57,360 bases of DNA from Bog-473 sp049513455 (GCA_049513455.1 JBEKWB010000014.1:1-57360), one strand, 5' to 3'; counted from the stretch's first letter, positions 24,103-33,460 are shown. The notes: generated by a model not told the origin, from the letters alone. A program made the numbers and translations.

Positions 24103-25339
24103 GGGTACATTCTGACCGAAAACACCACTGTTGTGCACGTTTTGTCGTCACGTTCTCAAATTATTGACTCGAAACTGTGCCGCGTGGCGCAAGATTCGCC
24201 CCCATTTGACCGATGTGTCGTCTGGGCGACGGGTCAATGGATTCCCCATGGATCTGCGTCAACGGTCACTTTTCGAGCACGAATCCGTCATAGACGCGTC
24301 CGGCGACCTCCTCGCACTCCTCCAGGTACGAGGAAATCCGACGTAGGGCAAGAAGATGCGCGTCTTGCCCGGAACATTTGCACCTAAATGCCACGAGTTG
24401 CAGATGGGGAACAGGTGAAATCGGCAATTTGATTGACGAATTCGACCTCCGCGTCCTGCGCGTCGCCTGCCGGGTCGATGCGCCCGTGACCGCTGTCGCG
24501 GTGTGCCGAACAGCTGGTGATCCACTCGACATGCTGCTCTATCGAGAGGATCATGTTCGTGAGGACAGACGGGCCGCCCGGACCGTGACAGCGCGGTCGC
24601 GACGACTCCCAGATCTACCATAAGGCGGGTCCCGGGTGGAGGGGACCACGCGGGTATGACGGTGTGAAAGAGGTTGACGGTTATCCCGAGGCCGCCCCGC
24701 TAGTACGCCATCGTCAGACTCCCGACGCTCGTGATGCACTCGGGGACCCAAGATACGAAGTCGAGGTGATCACGCGGCCCGAGGAGCGCGTACGGAGCGC
24801 ACCCTGCGGGAGTCTTCGGATGGAACTGACAGCAGATCGGGAGGTTGTGGATCGAGTTGAACACGGCGGGACGCGAAACTCCCTCACGGCGCCTGGCTGA
24901 TGTGGCATGGGCCAAACGGTGAACTCCCCCGCACAGTCGCCGCCGCTCTGACTTTCTGGGCTGGCCCATCCGGCGCGTCGGCTAGCGGGGTGGCCAGGAC
25001 CCAGGCCACGCAGAGAGCGGACAGCATGCCTCTCCGGCGTTCCTTCCCTCGACCAGGGCCTCCCGCCGTTCCCGCGGACCGGCTTGCGCGAACCCCCTCG
25101 AGACGTCGCACGGTGCACGCTGCGGCACGGTGCTGAAGATCCGCTGAGAGTCTTCGGCTATGCCCTGTGAGCGCGCGGCATGATTGGTCGCGGCATGATT
25201 GATGTTCATTTGGTGGTTGGCCTACGCAGGGGAGACAGGGGCCGGCCACGAAAAGTTGACTAGATGCGTCGGGTTTGTGAAGCTTGAGCCACTGCCCGGG
25301 GCCACCAGCCACGCTCGGGCCGAACCAAGGAGGCATGCC
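24103..25339. other. 1.2-kb region without a supported gene
   Basis: Open frames of 60-130 codons exist on both strands, but none shows a recognisable fold, a consistent ribosome site or conserved motifs. The left 150 bases are the hup promoter side and are relatively AT-rich (ATTATTGACTCG at about 24160). The right end leads into metY. No tRNA cloverleaf or known riboswitch consensus was recognised. Confidence 0.5.
25174..25201. repeat. 13-bp direct repeat upstream of metY-metX
   Basis: CGCGGCATGATTG occurs at 25174-25186 and again at 25189-25201, a 15-bp period, about 140 bases before the metY start. Two close direct copies in a promoter region can be a regulator site; which regulator is unknown. 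Confidence 0.5.
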
Positions 25340-26638
25340 ATGTCCGACTGGGGTTTTGAAACCCGCCAAATCCACGCTGGCGCTGTACCGGACCCCACCA
25401 CCGGTGCGCGGGCCGTTCCCATCTATCAGACGACCAGTTACACATTCCGCGACACCGCCCACGCGGCGGCACTGTTCGGGCTGGAGGAGCTCGGGAACAT
25501 CTACACGAGGATCATGAACCCGACGCAGGCCGTGTTCGAAGAGCGGATCGCGTCACTCGAAGGTGGTGTGGCCGCCCTCGCTGTGGCCAGCGGCCAGGCG
25601 GCTGAGACCATCACCCTCCTCAACCTGGCGGAGAACGGGGGGCACGTGGTGTCCTCGGCGTCCCTGTACGGCGGAACCTACAATCTGTTCCACTACACGT
25701 TGCCGAAGCTCGGGATCGAGGTGACCTTCGTCGACGATCCCGACGACCTCGACGCCTGGCAGGCCGCCATCCGTCCGAACACCAAAGCCTTCTTCGCCGA
25801 GACGTTGGGGAATCCGAAGGGCGACGTCCTCGATTTCGAAGGGGTCTCCTTGGTCGCACACGATCAGGGCATACCCCTCGTCGTCGACAGCACACTCGCC
25901 ACGCCCTATCTGGCCCAACCGTTGCAGTACGGGGCCGACATCGTCGTCCACTCGGCGACGAAGTTCATCGGCGGCCACGGCACGTCGATCGGCGGAGTCA
26001 TTGTGGACGGCGGCAAGTTCGACTACGAGGGAAGTGGCCGGTTCCCCGGATTCACCGAACCAGACCCGAGCTACCACGGACTGGTGTTCGGGCAGCTCCC
26101 CGAGTCGCTTTTCCCGGCCCGGTTCGTGCTCAAGGCCCGTCTGCAGTATCTCCGTGACACCGGGCCGGCGATCGCTCCGCTCAACTCGTTCCTCTTCCTC
26201 CAGGGACTCGAGACCTTGAGTCTGCGCATGGAACGGCACGTGCAGAACGCGGTGACGGTCGCCGGGTGGCTCGAACGTCGGGACGAGGTGTCGTGGGTGG
26301 CCTATCCCGGATTGCCTTCGAGCCCCTGGCACGAACGCCAGAAGCGCTATCTGCCCAAGGGCGGCGGCTCCATCATCGCCTTCGGCATCGCGGGGGGCGC
26401 AGAGGCGGGTCGGAAGTTCATCGAAGGTTTGGAGCTGTTCAGCCACCTCGCCAATGTGGGAGACGTGCGGAGCCTGGCCATCCACCCGGCGTCGACGACG
26501 CATTCGCAGCTGACCGAAGCAGAACAGACCACGACGGGGGTGTCGCCCGACCTCGTCAGGCTCTCCGTCGGCCTCGAGTCGATTGAGGACATTCTCGCCG
26601 ACCTCGAAGCCGGATTCCGAGCCGCAAAGGGAGCGTGA
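25340..26638 (+). CDS. metY: O-acetylhomoserine sulfhydrylase
   Basis: This PLP enzyme makes homocysteine (or, with other thiols, related products) from O-acetylhomoserine. Visible: FETRQIHAGAVPDPTTGARA, PIYQTTSYTFRDTAHAAALF, YTRIMNPTQAVFEERIASLE and ASGQAAETITLLNL. The PLP lysine segment is DIVVHSATKFIGGHGTSIGG, and the C-terminus has GDVRSLAIHPASTTHSQL. The 432-residue length is normal. AAGGAGG lies 7 bases before the ATG. metX follows with a four-base overlap, so direct sulfhydrylation of acetylhomoserine is the likely methionine route. Confidence 0.94.
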   Translation: MSDWGFETRQIHAGAVPDPTTGARAVPIYQTTSYTFRDTAHAAALFGLEELGNIYTRIMNPTQAVFEERIASLEGGVAALAVASGQAAETITLLNLAENGGHVVSSASLYGGTYNLFHYTLPKLGIEVTFVDDPDDLDAWQAAIRPNTKAFFAETLGNPKGDVLDFEGVSLVAHDQGIPLVVDSTLATPYLAQPLQYGADIVVHSATKFIGGHGTSIGGVIVDGGKFDYEGSGRFPGFTEPDPSYHGLVFGQLPESLFPARFVLKARLQYLRDTGPAIAPLNSFLFLQGLETLSLRMERHVQNAVTVAGWLERRDEVSWVAYPGLPSSPWHERQKRYLPKGGGSIIAFGIAGGAEAGRKFIEGLELFSHLANVGDVRSLAIHPASTTHSQLTEAEQTTTGVSPDLVRLSVGLESIEDILADLEAGFRAAKGA

Positions 26639-27768
26639 GCGAAAGTGCCAGCCCGGGGTTGTCGCAGCCCGGGGTTGCCGCGGGCGGGCGGCTTTTCATC
26701 GACCTCCTCGGTGGCACAGAAGGGGGTCTCGCACTCGAATTCGGAGGGCGCCTGGCGGACCTGACCGTGGCGTACGAACAGTGGGGCACGCTCAACGCCG
26801 AGCGAAGCAATGGCGTCCTGGTCCTCCATGCCCTCACGATGGATTCCCACGCGTCCGGCCCGGCCGGTCCGGGCCACGTTGCCGCCGGCTGGTGGGACGG
26901 CCTCATCGGGCCGGGGCTGGCGCTCGATACGGATCGCTATTTCGTCATCTGCCCCAACGTGCTCGGCGGGTGTCAGGGGACGACGGGTCCTGCCTCCCCC
27001 GCCCCGGACGGGGTTGCGTACGGCTCGCGTTTCCCGATCATTACCATCCGCGACCAGGTCGTCGTCGAGGCCGCGCTCGCCGATGCACTGGGAATTGGGG
27101 AATGGGCGTGCGTCGTCGGCGGATCGATGGGCGGAATGCGCGTGCTCGAGTGGTGTATCGGCTACCCCGAGAGGGTTCGGCGCGCGGTCGTGCTGGCAGT
27201 CGGGGCCGCCGCGACCGCGGAGCAGATCGCACTGTGCTCGCTGCAGATCCGAGCCATTCGCAATGACCCGGCATTCGCCGGAGGCGACTACTACACCAAG
27301 GGTGCGTACCCGGTTGACGGGCTGTCCCTCGCCCGGGGGATCGGTCAGGTGACCTACCGTACCGCCCGCGAGCTCCAGGATCGATTCGGGAGAAGCGCGG
27401 AGGCTGAGGAGGACCCGCACAAAGGCGGGCGGTTCGCCGTGGAGTCGTACCTGCAATACCACGGGGACAAGCTGGTCGAGCGGTTCGACCCCAACTCCTA
27501 CATCGTGCTGAGCGAAGCGATGAACCACCACGATGTGGGCCGCGGGCGCGGTGGGGTGGCGCGGGCCCTGGGTCGGGTGCAGGCGGATATGACCGTGGCG
27601 GGTATCGCGTCCGACCGTTTGTACCCCCTGGAGCTCCAAGAAGAGCTGGGGCGGCTCCTTCCCGGTGACCGGCCCGTGGCCGTCGTCCAATCCGCGTTCG
27701 GCCACGACGGCTTCTTGATCGAGACCGAGCAGATCGGAACGGTGATCGGCTCCGCACTGAGGACGTGA
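26635..27768 (+). CDS. metX: Homoserine O-acetyltransferase
   Basis: This alpha/beta-hydrolase-fold enzyme transfers acetyl from acetyl-CoA to homoserine. Motifs: LTVAYEQWGTLNAERSNGVL, the NVLGGCQGTTGPASP oxyanion region, the nucleophile Ser164 in VVGGSMGGMRVLEW, the acid in AGIASDRLYP and the His in SAFGHDGFLIE. The length (377) fits. The start is the GTG in the GTGA overlap with metY. It supplies the substrate of the preceding gene product. Confidence 0.94.
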   Translation: MSESASPGLSQPGVAAGGRLFIDLLGGTEGGLALEFGGRLADLTVAYEQWGTLNAERSNGVLVLHALTMDSHASGPAGPGHVAAGWWDGLIGPGLALDTDRYFVICPNVLGGCQGTTGPASPAPDGVAYGSRFPIITIRDQVVVEAALADALGIGEWACVVGGSMGGMRVLEWCIGYPERVRRAVVLAVGAAATAEQIALCSLQIRAIRNDPAFAGGDYYTKGAYPVDGLSLARGIGQVTYRTARELQDRFGRSAEAEEDPHKGGRFAVESYLQYHGDKLVERFDPNSYIVLSEAMNHHDVGRGRGGVARALGRVQADMTVAGIASDRLYPLELQEELGRLLPGDRPVAVVQSAFGHDGFLIETEQIGTVIGSALRT

Positions 27769-27796
27769 GGGCTGGGGGACCGGAGCGCCGCGCCTC

Positions 27797-28345
27797 CTAG
27801 CCCTTGTCCGGGGCGCCTGCGGCGATATGAAGGCCTCGGTAGAGCGCCGTCATCTCGGGCATTTGGTACCGGGCCTGGAGGCCGCTCGGGTTGGGCAAGA
27901 GCCACAGCCGGGACGCCGCGAGCCGCTCTTCCTGCTCGCCCACCTCCGCTGCCGGGCGACCGAAGGCCGTGCGATAGGCCCCGATACCGAGTACGGCGAC
28001 GATGTGAGGTCGGAGGTCCTTGGCCTTCGCCTCCAGACGGAGCCCCCCGGCGCGCAACTCAGTGCGGGCGAGTTCGCTGGCCGCGACCGTCACTCGCTCG
28101 ACCAGGTTGGTGATGCCAATACCGAGCGCCGGGAGGGCAGCCTGCTCCGAAGGCGCAAGGACGTGGTCCGTGAAGCCTCCCGCATGCAACAACTTCCAAA
28201 ATCTGTTTCCCGGCCGGGCGAAATGCAGCCCTAACTCACCCGACCGTTGCCCCGGGTTGATCCCGCAGAAGAGGACCCGTAGATCCGGCCCGACCAGGTC
28301 CGGAATTCCGAGTTCGACCTTTGCGCCGTGAGCGGGGTCCTTCAT
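27797..28345 (-). CDS. mug: G/U mismatch-specific DNA glycosylase (Mug/TDG family)
   Basis: The product has 182 residues. VLFCGINPGQRSGELGLHFA and NRFWKLLHAGGFTD are the Mug active-site strand with the Asn-Pro motif. WLLPNPSGLQARYQMPEM is the intercalation loop (usual N-P-S-G-L-N/S). The enzyme removes uracil or ethenocytosine opposite guanine. The ATG at 28345 overlaps the upstream stop (ATGA), so it is coupled to the small membrane protein gene. Confidence 0.88.
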   Translation of the reverse strand: MKDPAHGAKVELGIPDLVGPDLRVLFCGINPGQRSGELGLHFARPGNRFWKLLHAGGFTDHVLAPSEQAALPALGIGITNLVERVTVAASELARTELRAGGLRLEAKAKDLRPHIVAVLGIGAYRTAFGRPAAEVGEQEERLAASRLWLLPNPSGLQARYQMPEMTALYRGLHIAAGAPDKG

Positions 28346-28779
28346 CTTGCCTCGCGGGTGCGGCGCCAGGACAGGGACACCCACCATTCGCCTCCGGACC
28401 GGTCGGTCTCCTCGGCCCCATCCGCCTCCTCTCGCGGCTGATCGTCCTCTCGACGGATGAGGGAGAATCGACTCACGGTCCGTTGCCCGCCTTCGTGGTC
28501 GAGGTAGAGCAGATCGATGGTCAGCGCGCCGTCGACCACGGCGGAGGCCATGGCCTTCTGCAGCGGATCGGTCTCGTCGCGCAGCGCCCCCTGCCAGAAG
28601 GCGACATCGCCGGGAGCAATCCACAGGGCCCTGGTCTGGGGCCGGAAGTCCTCGATATCCCCCCACGCGTCACTGGACGTCTGCTGCCCCGGGAAGGGCA
28701 CCGCGGAGAATGTGGCCACCGCCAGCACGAGCGTCCCTCCCGCGGTGGCGAGCGAGGAAACAGTGGTCCAGTCGGTCAC
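28342..28779 (-). CDS. Small membrane-anchored protein of unknown function
   Basis: The product has 145 residues. An N-terminal TTVSSLATAGGTLVLAVATF helix is probably a membrane anchor. It is followed by WIAPGDVAFWQGALRDETDP, LTIDLLYLDHEGGQRTVSRF and a tail ending WWVSLSWRR. From memory of actinobacterial relatives, this pairing of helix and C-terminal domain is familiar but usually separated by a longer middle part, so an internal deletion is possible. Its stop overlaps the mug start. The function is unknown. Confidence 0.65.
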   Translation of the reverse strand: MTDWTTVSSLATAGGTLVLAVATFSAVPFPGQQTSSDAWGDIEDFRPQTRALWIAPGDVAFWQGALRDETDPLQKAMASAVVDGALTIDLLYLDHEGGQRTVSRFSLIRREDDQPREEADGAEETDRSGGEWWVSLSWRRTREAR

Positions 28780-28836
28780 GAGGCGAGCCTAATGAGAGCC
28801 GATCACAGGCCACTCCCAGGTTAGTGTCGGGCGGTC

Positions 28837-29697
28837 ATGGGACGTTTCCACCCTTGGGCCGTACCTGATCCCGAACCCGGCTCCGACCCCCACCTGCTGC
28901 ATTCCGTCACCAGTGGCAGTGGCCCTCCGATGGTGCTCATCCACGGTGTTGCCGGCAGCCACATGGTGTGGGACCGAATCGTCCCGCTCCTCGAGCCGCA
29001 CTTCACCGTCATCAGGATGGACCTGCTGGGCTACGGACGATCGCCCAAGCCCCGGGTAAGGCACACCCCGCTCCGGCACGTCACCGCGATCCGTAGAACG
29101 CTGGCGCACGGGGGAGTCGCCGGTCCTGTTGCTCTGGTCGGCCTTTCAATGGGCAGCAATCTCATGTTGGAGTACGCCCTTCGTTGGCCGGACGAGGCGC
29201 AGGAGATGGTCGGGATCGGTTTTCCCTTCTATCCCTCGGAGGCGGCAGCCCGCATCGGCCTCCGGCACAACCTGTGGACGAGGTTGGCGCTCCAGTTCCC
29301 GGTACTTGCCGGCGTCATCGTTCCCGTGGTGTGGTGGACGGGGCGTCTGGCTCCCGGAGTGCTCTCGCGAAATGCGACCATTTATACCGGCGACATGGCC
29401 AAGGATGCGCTCCGGGCGCGGTACCAGTCCTTCCGGTCGAGCCTGCTCCACTGCATGGTGCACTATCGGCTCCAGGACCCGTTGCGAGCGAGCGGGGAGA
29501 TGCGAAGGCTCCTCATTCATGGGGGCGATGATCAGTGGGCGTCAACCGACGTGGTCCGAGAGGCCCTCCGTCCCTACGCGCTCTCCGACCTTCGGGTCAT
29601 CGAGCATGCGCCGCACAATCTGGCGGTTGCCGATCCGGCGCGTACAGCTGCATTGATCCTCGATCATGTGGGATCGGGTGCCCGCCCCGAACAATGA
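28837..29697 (+). CDS. Alpha/beta hydrolase
   Basis: The product has 286 residues. MVLIHGVAGSHMVWDRIVPL gives the oxyanion His-Gly, VALVGLSMGSNLMLEYAL the nucleophile elbow, LLIHGGDDQWAS the acid and VIEHAPHNLAVADP the histidine. The complete triad predicts an active esterase or C-C/haloalkane-type hydrolase of unknown substrate. A hydrophobic cap (LALQFPVLAGVIVPVVWW) could favour lipid-like substrates. The ATG at 28837 follows a weak site. Confidence 0.87.
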   Translation: MGRFHPWAVPDPEPGSDPHLLHSVTSGSGPPMVLIHGVAGSHMVWDRIVPLLEPHFTVIRMDLLGYGRSPKPRVRHTPLRHVTAIRRTLAHGGVAGPVALVGLSMGSNLMLEYALRWPDEAQEMVGIGFPFYPSEAAARIGLRHNLWTRLALQFPVLAGVIVPVVWWTGRLAPGVLSRNATIYTGDMAKDALRARYQSFRSSLLHCMVHYRLQDPLRASGEMRRLLIHGGDDQWASTDVVREALRPYALSDLRVIEHAPHNLAVADPARTAALILDHVGSGARPEQ

Positions 29698-29804
29698 GCT
29701 GGGGTCCGTGAGGTTTTCCCATGCCTGTGGTTACATGGCTTGAATGCGCAGGTCGTGCCGCCGTAAGTGGGGTCGTCACCCAAGCGAGGCCGCGGCTGGC
29801 GTGA

Positions 29805-30578
29805 GTGGTCTGTGCTGCAATCGAGGGTGACGACGGCGACGAGCGTGCCCTTGCAAGCGGACGCGCAGGTGCGGAACCGGCTCTTTCCCAAGACCCGATC
29901 GTGGTTTGCGTTGGACGCTTGGCCGTCGTGATGACCATCGCCCTCGCCACGGCGTCCTTCGTGGTGGTGCTCTTGATGCGGTCGACGCGAAGCCTGGGCA
30001 CGCTGGACCCGGACACCGGTCTCCCGAACGGGTTGGGGATCGCCCAGCGCCTCTCGCACCGTGACGTTGCCGCGCCCCTGGTGGTCGTCGCCGTAGTACT
30101 GCGGGGTATCGATAGCGCCCAAGAGGCGCTCGGCTTCCAGGCCGGCAGTGAACTGCTGCGACGGGCGGTCGAGGACATCGGCCAGGTCCTGCCCTCGGAC
30201 GCCATCATCGGGAGGATCGGCGACGAGCTCGTCGTTGCGCAGCCCGTGGCCGACGGCTCGTTGAGCCCGGATGAACAACGGGCCGAGTCCGTGCCCGAGC
30301 GGGCCATCGAGGTCGCGAGGTCCCTGGCCCTGACCGTCGGGCGTGCCATCAATGCCGGCCGTTACTTCCTTGACGGCGTAGAGGTTTCGTTGCACGCTCA
30401 CGCCGGACTGTCGGTAGCGCCCTGGGACGGGGGACGCCATTCCAGAGCTCTTCCGGCGCGTGTCGCTCAGCGCCAGGGAGGCCGTGGCCAACGGGACCAC
30501 CGATGCCGTCTGGCATGCCAACACCCGTACGCTGACCGGCGCCGACCTGGCCCTGCTGGCCGACCTCGGAATGGCTGA
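29805..30578 (+). pseudogene. Membrane-anchored degenerate GGDEF part of a broken GGDEF-EAL protein
   Basis: From a GTG at 29805 (or the ATG at 29931), a membrane helix AVVMTIALATASFVVVLLM leads to LDPDTGLPNGLGIAQRLS. IIGRIGDELVVAQPV stands where GGDEF should be, followed by SLHAHAGLSVAPWDGG. The signature is I-G-D-E-L, so cyclase activity is unlikely. After the G5 tract at 30429-30433 this frame loses similarity, while the next frame continues the domain (AIPELFRRVSLSAREAV) into the EAL domain. Removing one G restores a single protein of about 505 residues. Confidence 0.7.
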
Positions 30579-31323
30579 GGAGAGAGGCGAGCTCACGCTG
30601 GTATTCCAGCCCCAGGTGGCGGCGAGCAGCGGCGAGGTCGTGTCGGTGGAAGCGCTACTCAGATGGAAGAGCCACACCCGTGGCGACGTCTCTCCGGGCC
30701 TCTTCATCCCTCGGGCCGAAAGGACCGGCTTGATCAACCGCCTGACCGAATGGGTTCTGCCGGAGGCACTGAACACTCAGGTTCGGTGGCGTCGTCAGGG
30801 GCTCGAAATATCGACGTCGGTGAATCTCTCCCCGGTGACCATGACCCGGCAGGACCTCGCCGAGTCGGTGCTCGAAGAACTCAGGATCCGCTCGCTTCCC
30901 CCGTCATGTCTTACCCTCGAGATCACCGAGACCGCGGTGACGAACCTCCTTCATGCGGTCCTGCGATTGACGCCGCTCAGGGAGGAGGGCATACAGATCT
31001 CCGTCGACGATTTTGGCAGCGGGAACACCTCACTCTCCTCCCTGCCCCACCTACCGCTGGACGAGCTGAAGGTCGATCAGCAGTTCGTCCGGCGATCGAG
31101 GGAGTCGCTCAACGACCTGGCGATCGTCCGGACGATCATTGAGCTCGCGCAACGCCTCGACCTCGTGTGCGTGGCCGAGGGGGTCGAGACGGAGGAGTTC
31201 TACGCCGACATGGTCGGGCTGGGATTCGCCCTTTTGCAAGGCTATTTCGTGGCTAAGCCGTTGGGCGAGGAGGAGCTGGTCCAGTTCGTCCGGGCGGGGC
31301 CCCTCAGTCTTGGAGGTCGATGA
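30460..31323 (+). CDS. EAL-domain c-di-GMP phosphodiesterase part
   Basis: The 287-residue open frame is the C-terminal half of the broken GGDEF-EAL gene. EAL motif: VSVEALLRWKSHTRG. Further catalytic and metal-binding elements are SVNLSPVTM, LTLEITETA, ISVDDFGSGNTSLSS, LDELKVDQQFV, CVAEGVETEEFY and LLQGYFVAKPL. All look intact, so phosphodiesterase activity is plausible if this part is expressed alone. No good ribosome site precedes 30460, which supports the single-gene interpretation. Its 3' end overlaps the convergent hydrolase gene by 20 bases. Confidence 0.8.
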   Translation: MSLSAREAVANGTTDAVWHANTRTLTGADLALLADLGMAEERGELTLVFQPQVAASSGEVVSVEALLRWKSHTRGDVSPGLFIPRAERTGLINRLTEWVLPEALNTQVRWRRQGLEISTSVNLSPVTMTRQDLAESVLEELRIRSLPPSCLTLEITETAVTNLLHAVLRLTPLREEGIQISVDDFGSGNTSLSSLPHLPLDELKVDQQFVRRSRESLNDLAIVRTIIELAQRLDLVCVAEGVETEEFYADMVGLGFALLQGYFVAKPLGEEELVQFVRAGPLSLGGR

Positions 31324-32017
31324 GGATGGCGGCGAGCCGCTCCGGCTGTGAGATGAACGGCGAATGGCTCGAGTCCATCTCGACCACCCTGTCGACGCCA
31401 ACCGACGCGATCATGGCGCGTTGTTGTGCGGGGGAGATGGCCCTGTCCTGTGTACAGAGGATGTACGAGCGGGGTACCGACCCCCAACATTCAGCGGTGA
31501 TGTTGACGGGGGTCGACGCCGGACGGACCGGCTCCGGCACCAGCAGCCGTGTGGCCCTGTCGCTCGCTTCGACGGTGCAATCTCCGTAGAAGAGGTCACG
31601 GGCCGCCGACGCAGCGACCGAGCTGGTGGCTGCGGCCTCGTCGAGCGATATGTTCGTCATCAGTTGGCTGTCGGGATCGTTGACGGAGGCGTCTATGGTC
31701 GATTGGCCGTCCTGGAGAAGCATGGCGCACAGATAGACCAAGGAGGAGACCTTCTCCGGTCTCCGCTCGGCGGTCTGGCTGATCACCAACCCGCCAAGGC
31801 TGTGTCCGACGAGAACCACCGGTTCAGGGGAGGCATCAATCGCCGCCACAACCTGATCGACGTAGGAATCGAGTGTGAGCTCGGCCACCGATCGCGGGTC
31901 GCCCGACCGTCCGGGAAGGTCGACAGCCACGCTGGCCGCGCCCAGGTCCCCCAAGTGGTGCTCGACCTGCTCCCAGCACCACGCCCCGTGCCAGGCACCG
32001 TGAACCAGAATGAACAT
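31304..32017 (-). CDS. Alpha/beta hydrolase (plant-methylesterase / EstC-like)
   Basis: The product has 237 residues. It begins directly with FILVHGAWHGAWCWEQV, then VAVDLPGRSGD, nucleophile elbow VVLVGHSLGGLVISQTAE, and YILCTQDRAISPAQQ. The histidine is in VVEMDSSHSPFISQPERLA. The layout matches small esterases of the salicylate-methylesterase/hydroxynitrile-lyase type. The substrate is unknown. It is convergent with the EAL gene. Confidence 0.86.
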   Translation of the reverse strand: MFILVHGAWHGAWCWEQVEHHLGDLGAASVAVDLPGRSGDPRSVAELTLDSYVDQVVAAIDASPEPVVLVGHSLGGLVISQTAERRPEKVSSLVYLCAMLLQDGQSTIDASVNDPDSQLMTNISLDEAAATSSVAASAARDLFYGDCTVEASDRATRLLVPEPVRPASTPVNITAECWGSVPRSYILCTQDRAISPAQQRAMIASVGVDRVVEMDSSHSPFISQPERLAAILIDLQD

Positions 32018-32155
32018 AGGCGCACGTTACAGCGGCTCCGATGAGAGACGTACGCAGTTTCCGAGCGCAGCATCACGTGGCGTGGCACACGAGGCCTACC
32101 CGCGTGGTCTAACTTCGTGACCCGGCGGCTCAATGCGAATGGTAATGAGGGGGCT

Positions 32156-32920
32156 ATGGCTGATCGAGACCTGTTTCTCCACGAAGTCATCGACATCGTC
32201 GGGCAGCATCAATGGGACTACATGGCCCATACGCAGGCGCAATCGGGGCACGAAAAAGTGGACTTCGAGCTTCTCGGTACCTGGTACACGATGGGGATAA
32301 CGGGTCGATGGCCACAGGTCATCAACATTTGGGAGATCCCCGGCGGATGGGACGGGTGGTCCGCCAAGGTCGACCGCCTGGGCTTGAAGCGGATGAGCAA
32401 CGCAAGCATGGAGGCGTGGTGGACGACCGCCTACAACTACCGGACCGGAGGGTTCGACCGCCTGCTCGCCGCCGCACCAGGCTGCCCGAATATCGCCTCG
32501 CTCTCCGACGCGGGGGTGAAGGGATCACTTTTTGTCCACGAGTTGACTGAGGTTCGACCCGGTACGGCGATCGAGTATCTCGACGCGGTGCGCACGGTGC
32601 GCGTGCCACTCATGGCCGAGTACGGACATCATCTGGTCGGTCTCTACGAAGTGATGATGAACGACTACGAAGTGTGCACCACATGGGCGACGGACGCCGA
32701 GGCTCACGTAAGGATGGGCAAGGCCCGCGACGTCGCCCGGGGCCTGGCCGACGCCGGGGAGGCCGGCGTGGCCGGCGATGACCGCATCGAGGCCTGGCAT
32801 CGGCGGGCTCGCACCTGGGCGACTCGATGGCGCGAGGAATTGATGACGCCCGCCCCGGGGACATTGTGCGGACCGGACGAGGCCCCTCTCGACGACAGCG
32901 TCATCGGGACCCCTACTTGA
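32156..32920 (+). CDS. NIPSNAP-like protein
   Basis: The product has 254 residues from the ATG at 32156, preceded by GAGGGGG. It has two dimeric alpha-beta-barrel-like halves, the first around LLGTWYTMGITGRWPQVINI. The second begins LFVHELTEVRPGTAIEYLDA and continues with LVGLYEVMMNDYEVCTTWAT. Related actinobacterial proteins are annotated NIPSNAP family, without a known reaction. A cupin gene follows about 100 bases downstream, perhaps in one catabolic unit. Confidence 0.7.
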   Translation: MADRDLFLHEVIDIVGQHQWDYMAHTQAQSGHEKVDFELLGTWYTMGITGRWPQVINIWEIPGGWDGWSAKVDRLGLKRMSNASMEAWWTTAYNYRTGGFDRLLAAAPGCPNIASLSDAGVKGSLFVHELTEVRPGTAIEYLDAVRTVRVPLMAEYGHHLVGLYEVMMNDYEVCTTWATDAEAHVRMGKARDVARGLADAGEAGVAGDDRIEAWHRRARTWATRWREELMTPAPGTLCGPDEAPLDDSVIGTPT

Positions 32921-33021
32921 GAGCCCAGGACACATGGCGGCAGCGATGACTACAATCACGTCTGCGGCCGCTTCCGCTAGCTGTGGGCTATCGGCGGCCG
33001 GGTCCGAAGGAGGGGAGCACA

Positions 33022-33345
33022 ATGGCTGATCGGGTCCTAGGCGACATTGCCACCAAATTGCTGTTCGAGAATGACCGGGTGCGCGTGTGGGAGATGCAGC
33101 TCGAACCCGGTCAGCGGAGCGACGTGCACGAGCACAAGCTCGACTACATCATGATCCAGCTTTCGGGCGACACGATGGCCGCCGACATGGAACCCGACTC
33201 GGGCGGCCCGTGGGGCCATCTGGGGACCGTGGAAGGCGATGTCTTCCCCGGCAATGTGATCTACGCCGAGCGGGGGGGAATCGAGTCGGCCGTGAACAAC
33301 GGAAAGGTGCCGTTTCACGAGATCGTGGTGGAGTTGAAGGACTGA
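33022..33345 (+). CDS. Small cupin-fold protein
   Basis: The product has 107 residues from the ATG at 33022, with AAGGAGGGG upstream. VRVWEMQLEPGQRSDVHEHK and LDYIMIQLSGDTMAADM give cupin motif 1 (with His-x-His). FPGNVIYAERGGIESAVNNG and FHEIVVELKD complete the barrel. One or two metal-binding histidines are visible, but the motif-2 histidine is in the last strand. Possibly a ligand-binding or small dioxygenase-like protein. Confidence 0.78.
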   Translation: MADRVLGDIATKLLFENDRVRVWEMQLEPGQRSDVHEHKLDYIMIQLSGDTMAADMEPDSGGPWGHLGTVEGDVFPGNVIYAERGGIESAVNNGKVPFHEIVVELKD

Positions 33346-33435
33346 TCCAGGGTCGCCGATCGCGCCTCACCCGACCGGGAGAGCCGCGCTTGCGATCGCC
33401 AGTGAATCGATTCCCCGCAAACGACCTAGCCGTGT

Positions 33436-33460
33436 CAGGTTGCGAAGTGGTGGCAACCTG
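33436..33460. repeat. Perfect 8-bp inverted repeat in an otherwise empty 300-bp spacer
   Basis: CAGGTTGC (33436-33443) is the reverse complement of GCAACCTG (33453-33460), with a nine-base loop. It lies 90 bases after the cupin stop. No T-tract follows, so it is more like an operator or RNA hairpin than a classic terminator. I see nothing else in 33346-33645. Confidence 0.5.

Noticed and set aside
24131..25136. Several 60-130 codon frames between hup and metY
   Set aside because: Arg/Ser/Pro-rich translations on both strands, overlapping each other, without motifs or convincing ribosome sites.
25140..25339. SAM riboswitch before metY
   Set aside because: None of the usual core sequences (for example the CCGGCAACC-type segment followed by GGUGC) could be found; only a direct repeat is visible.
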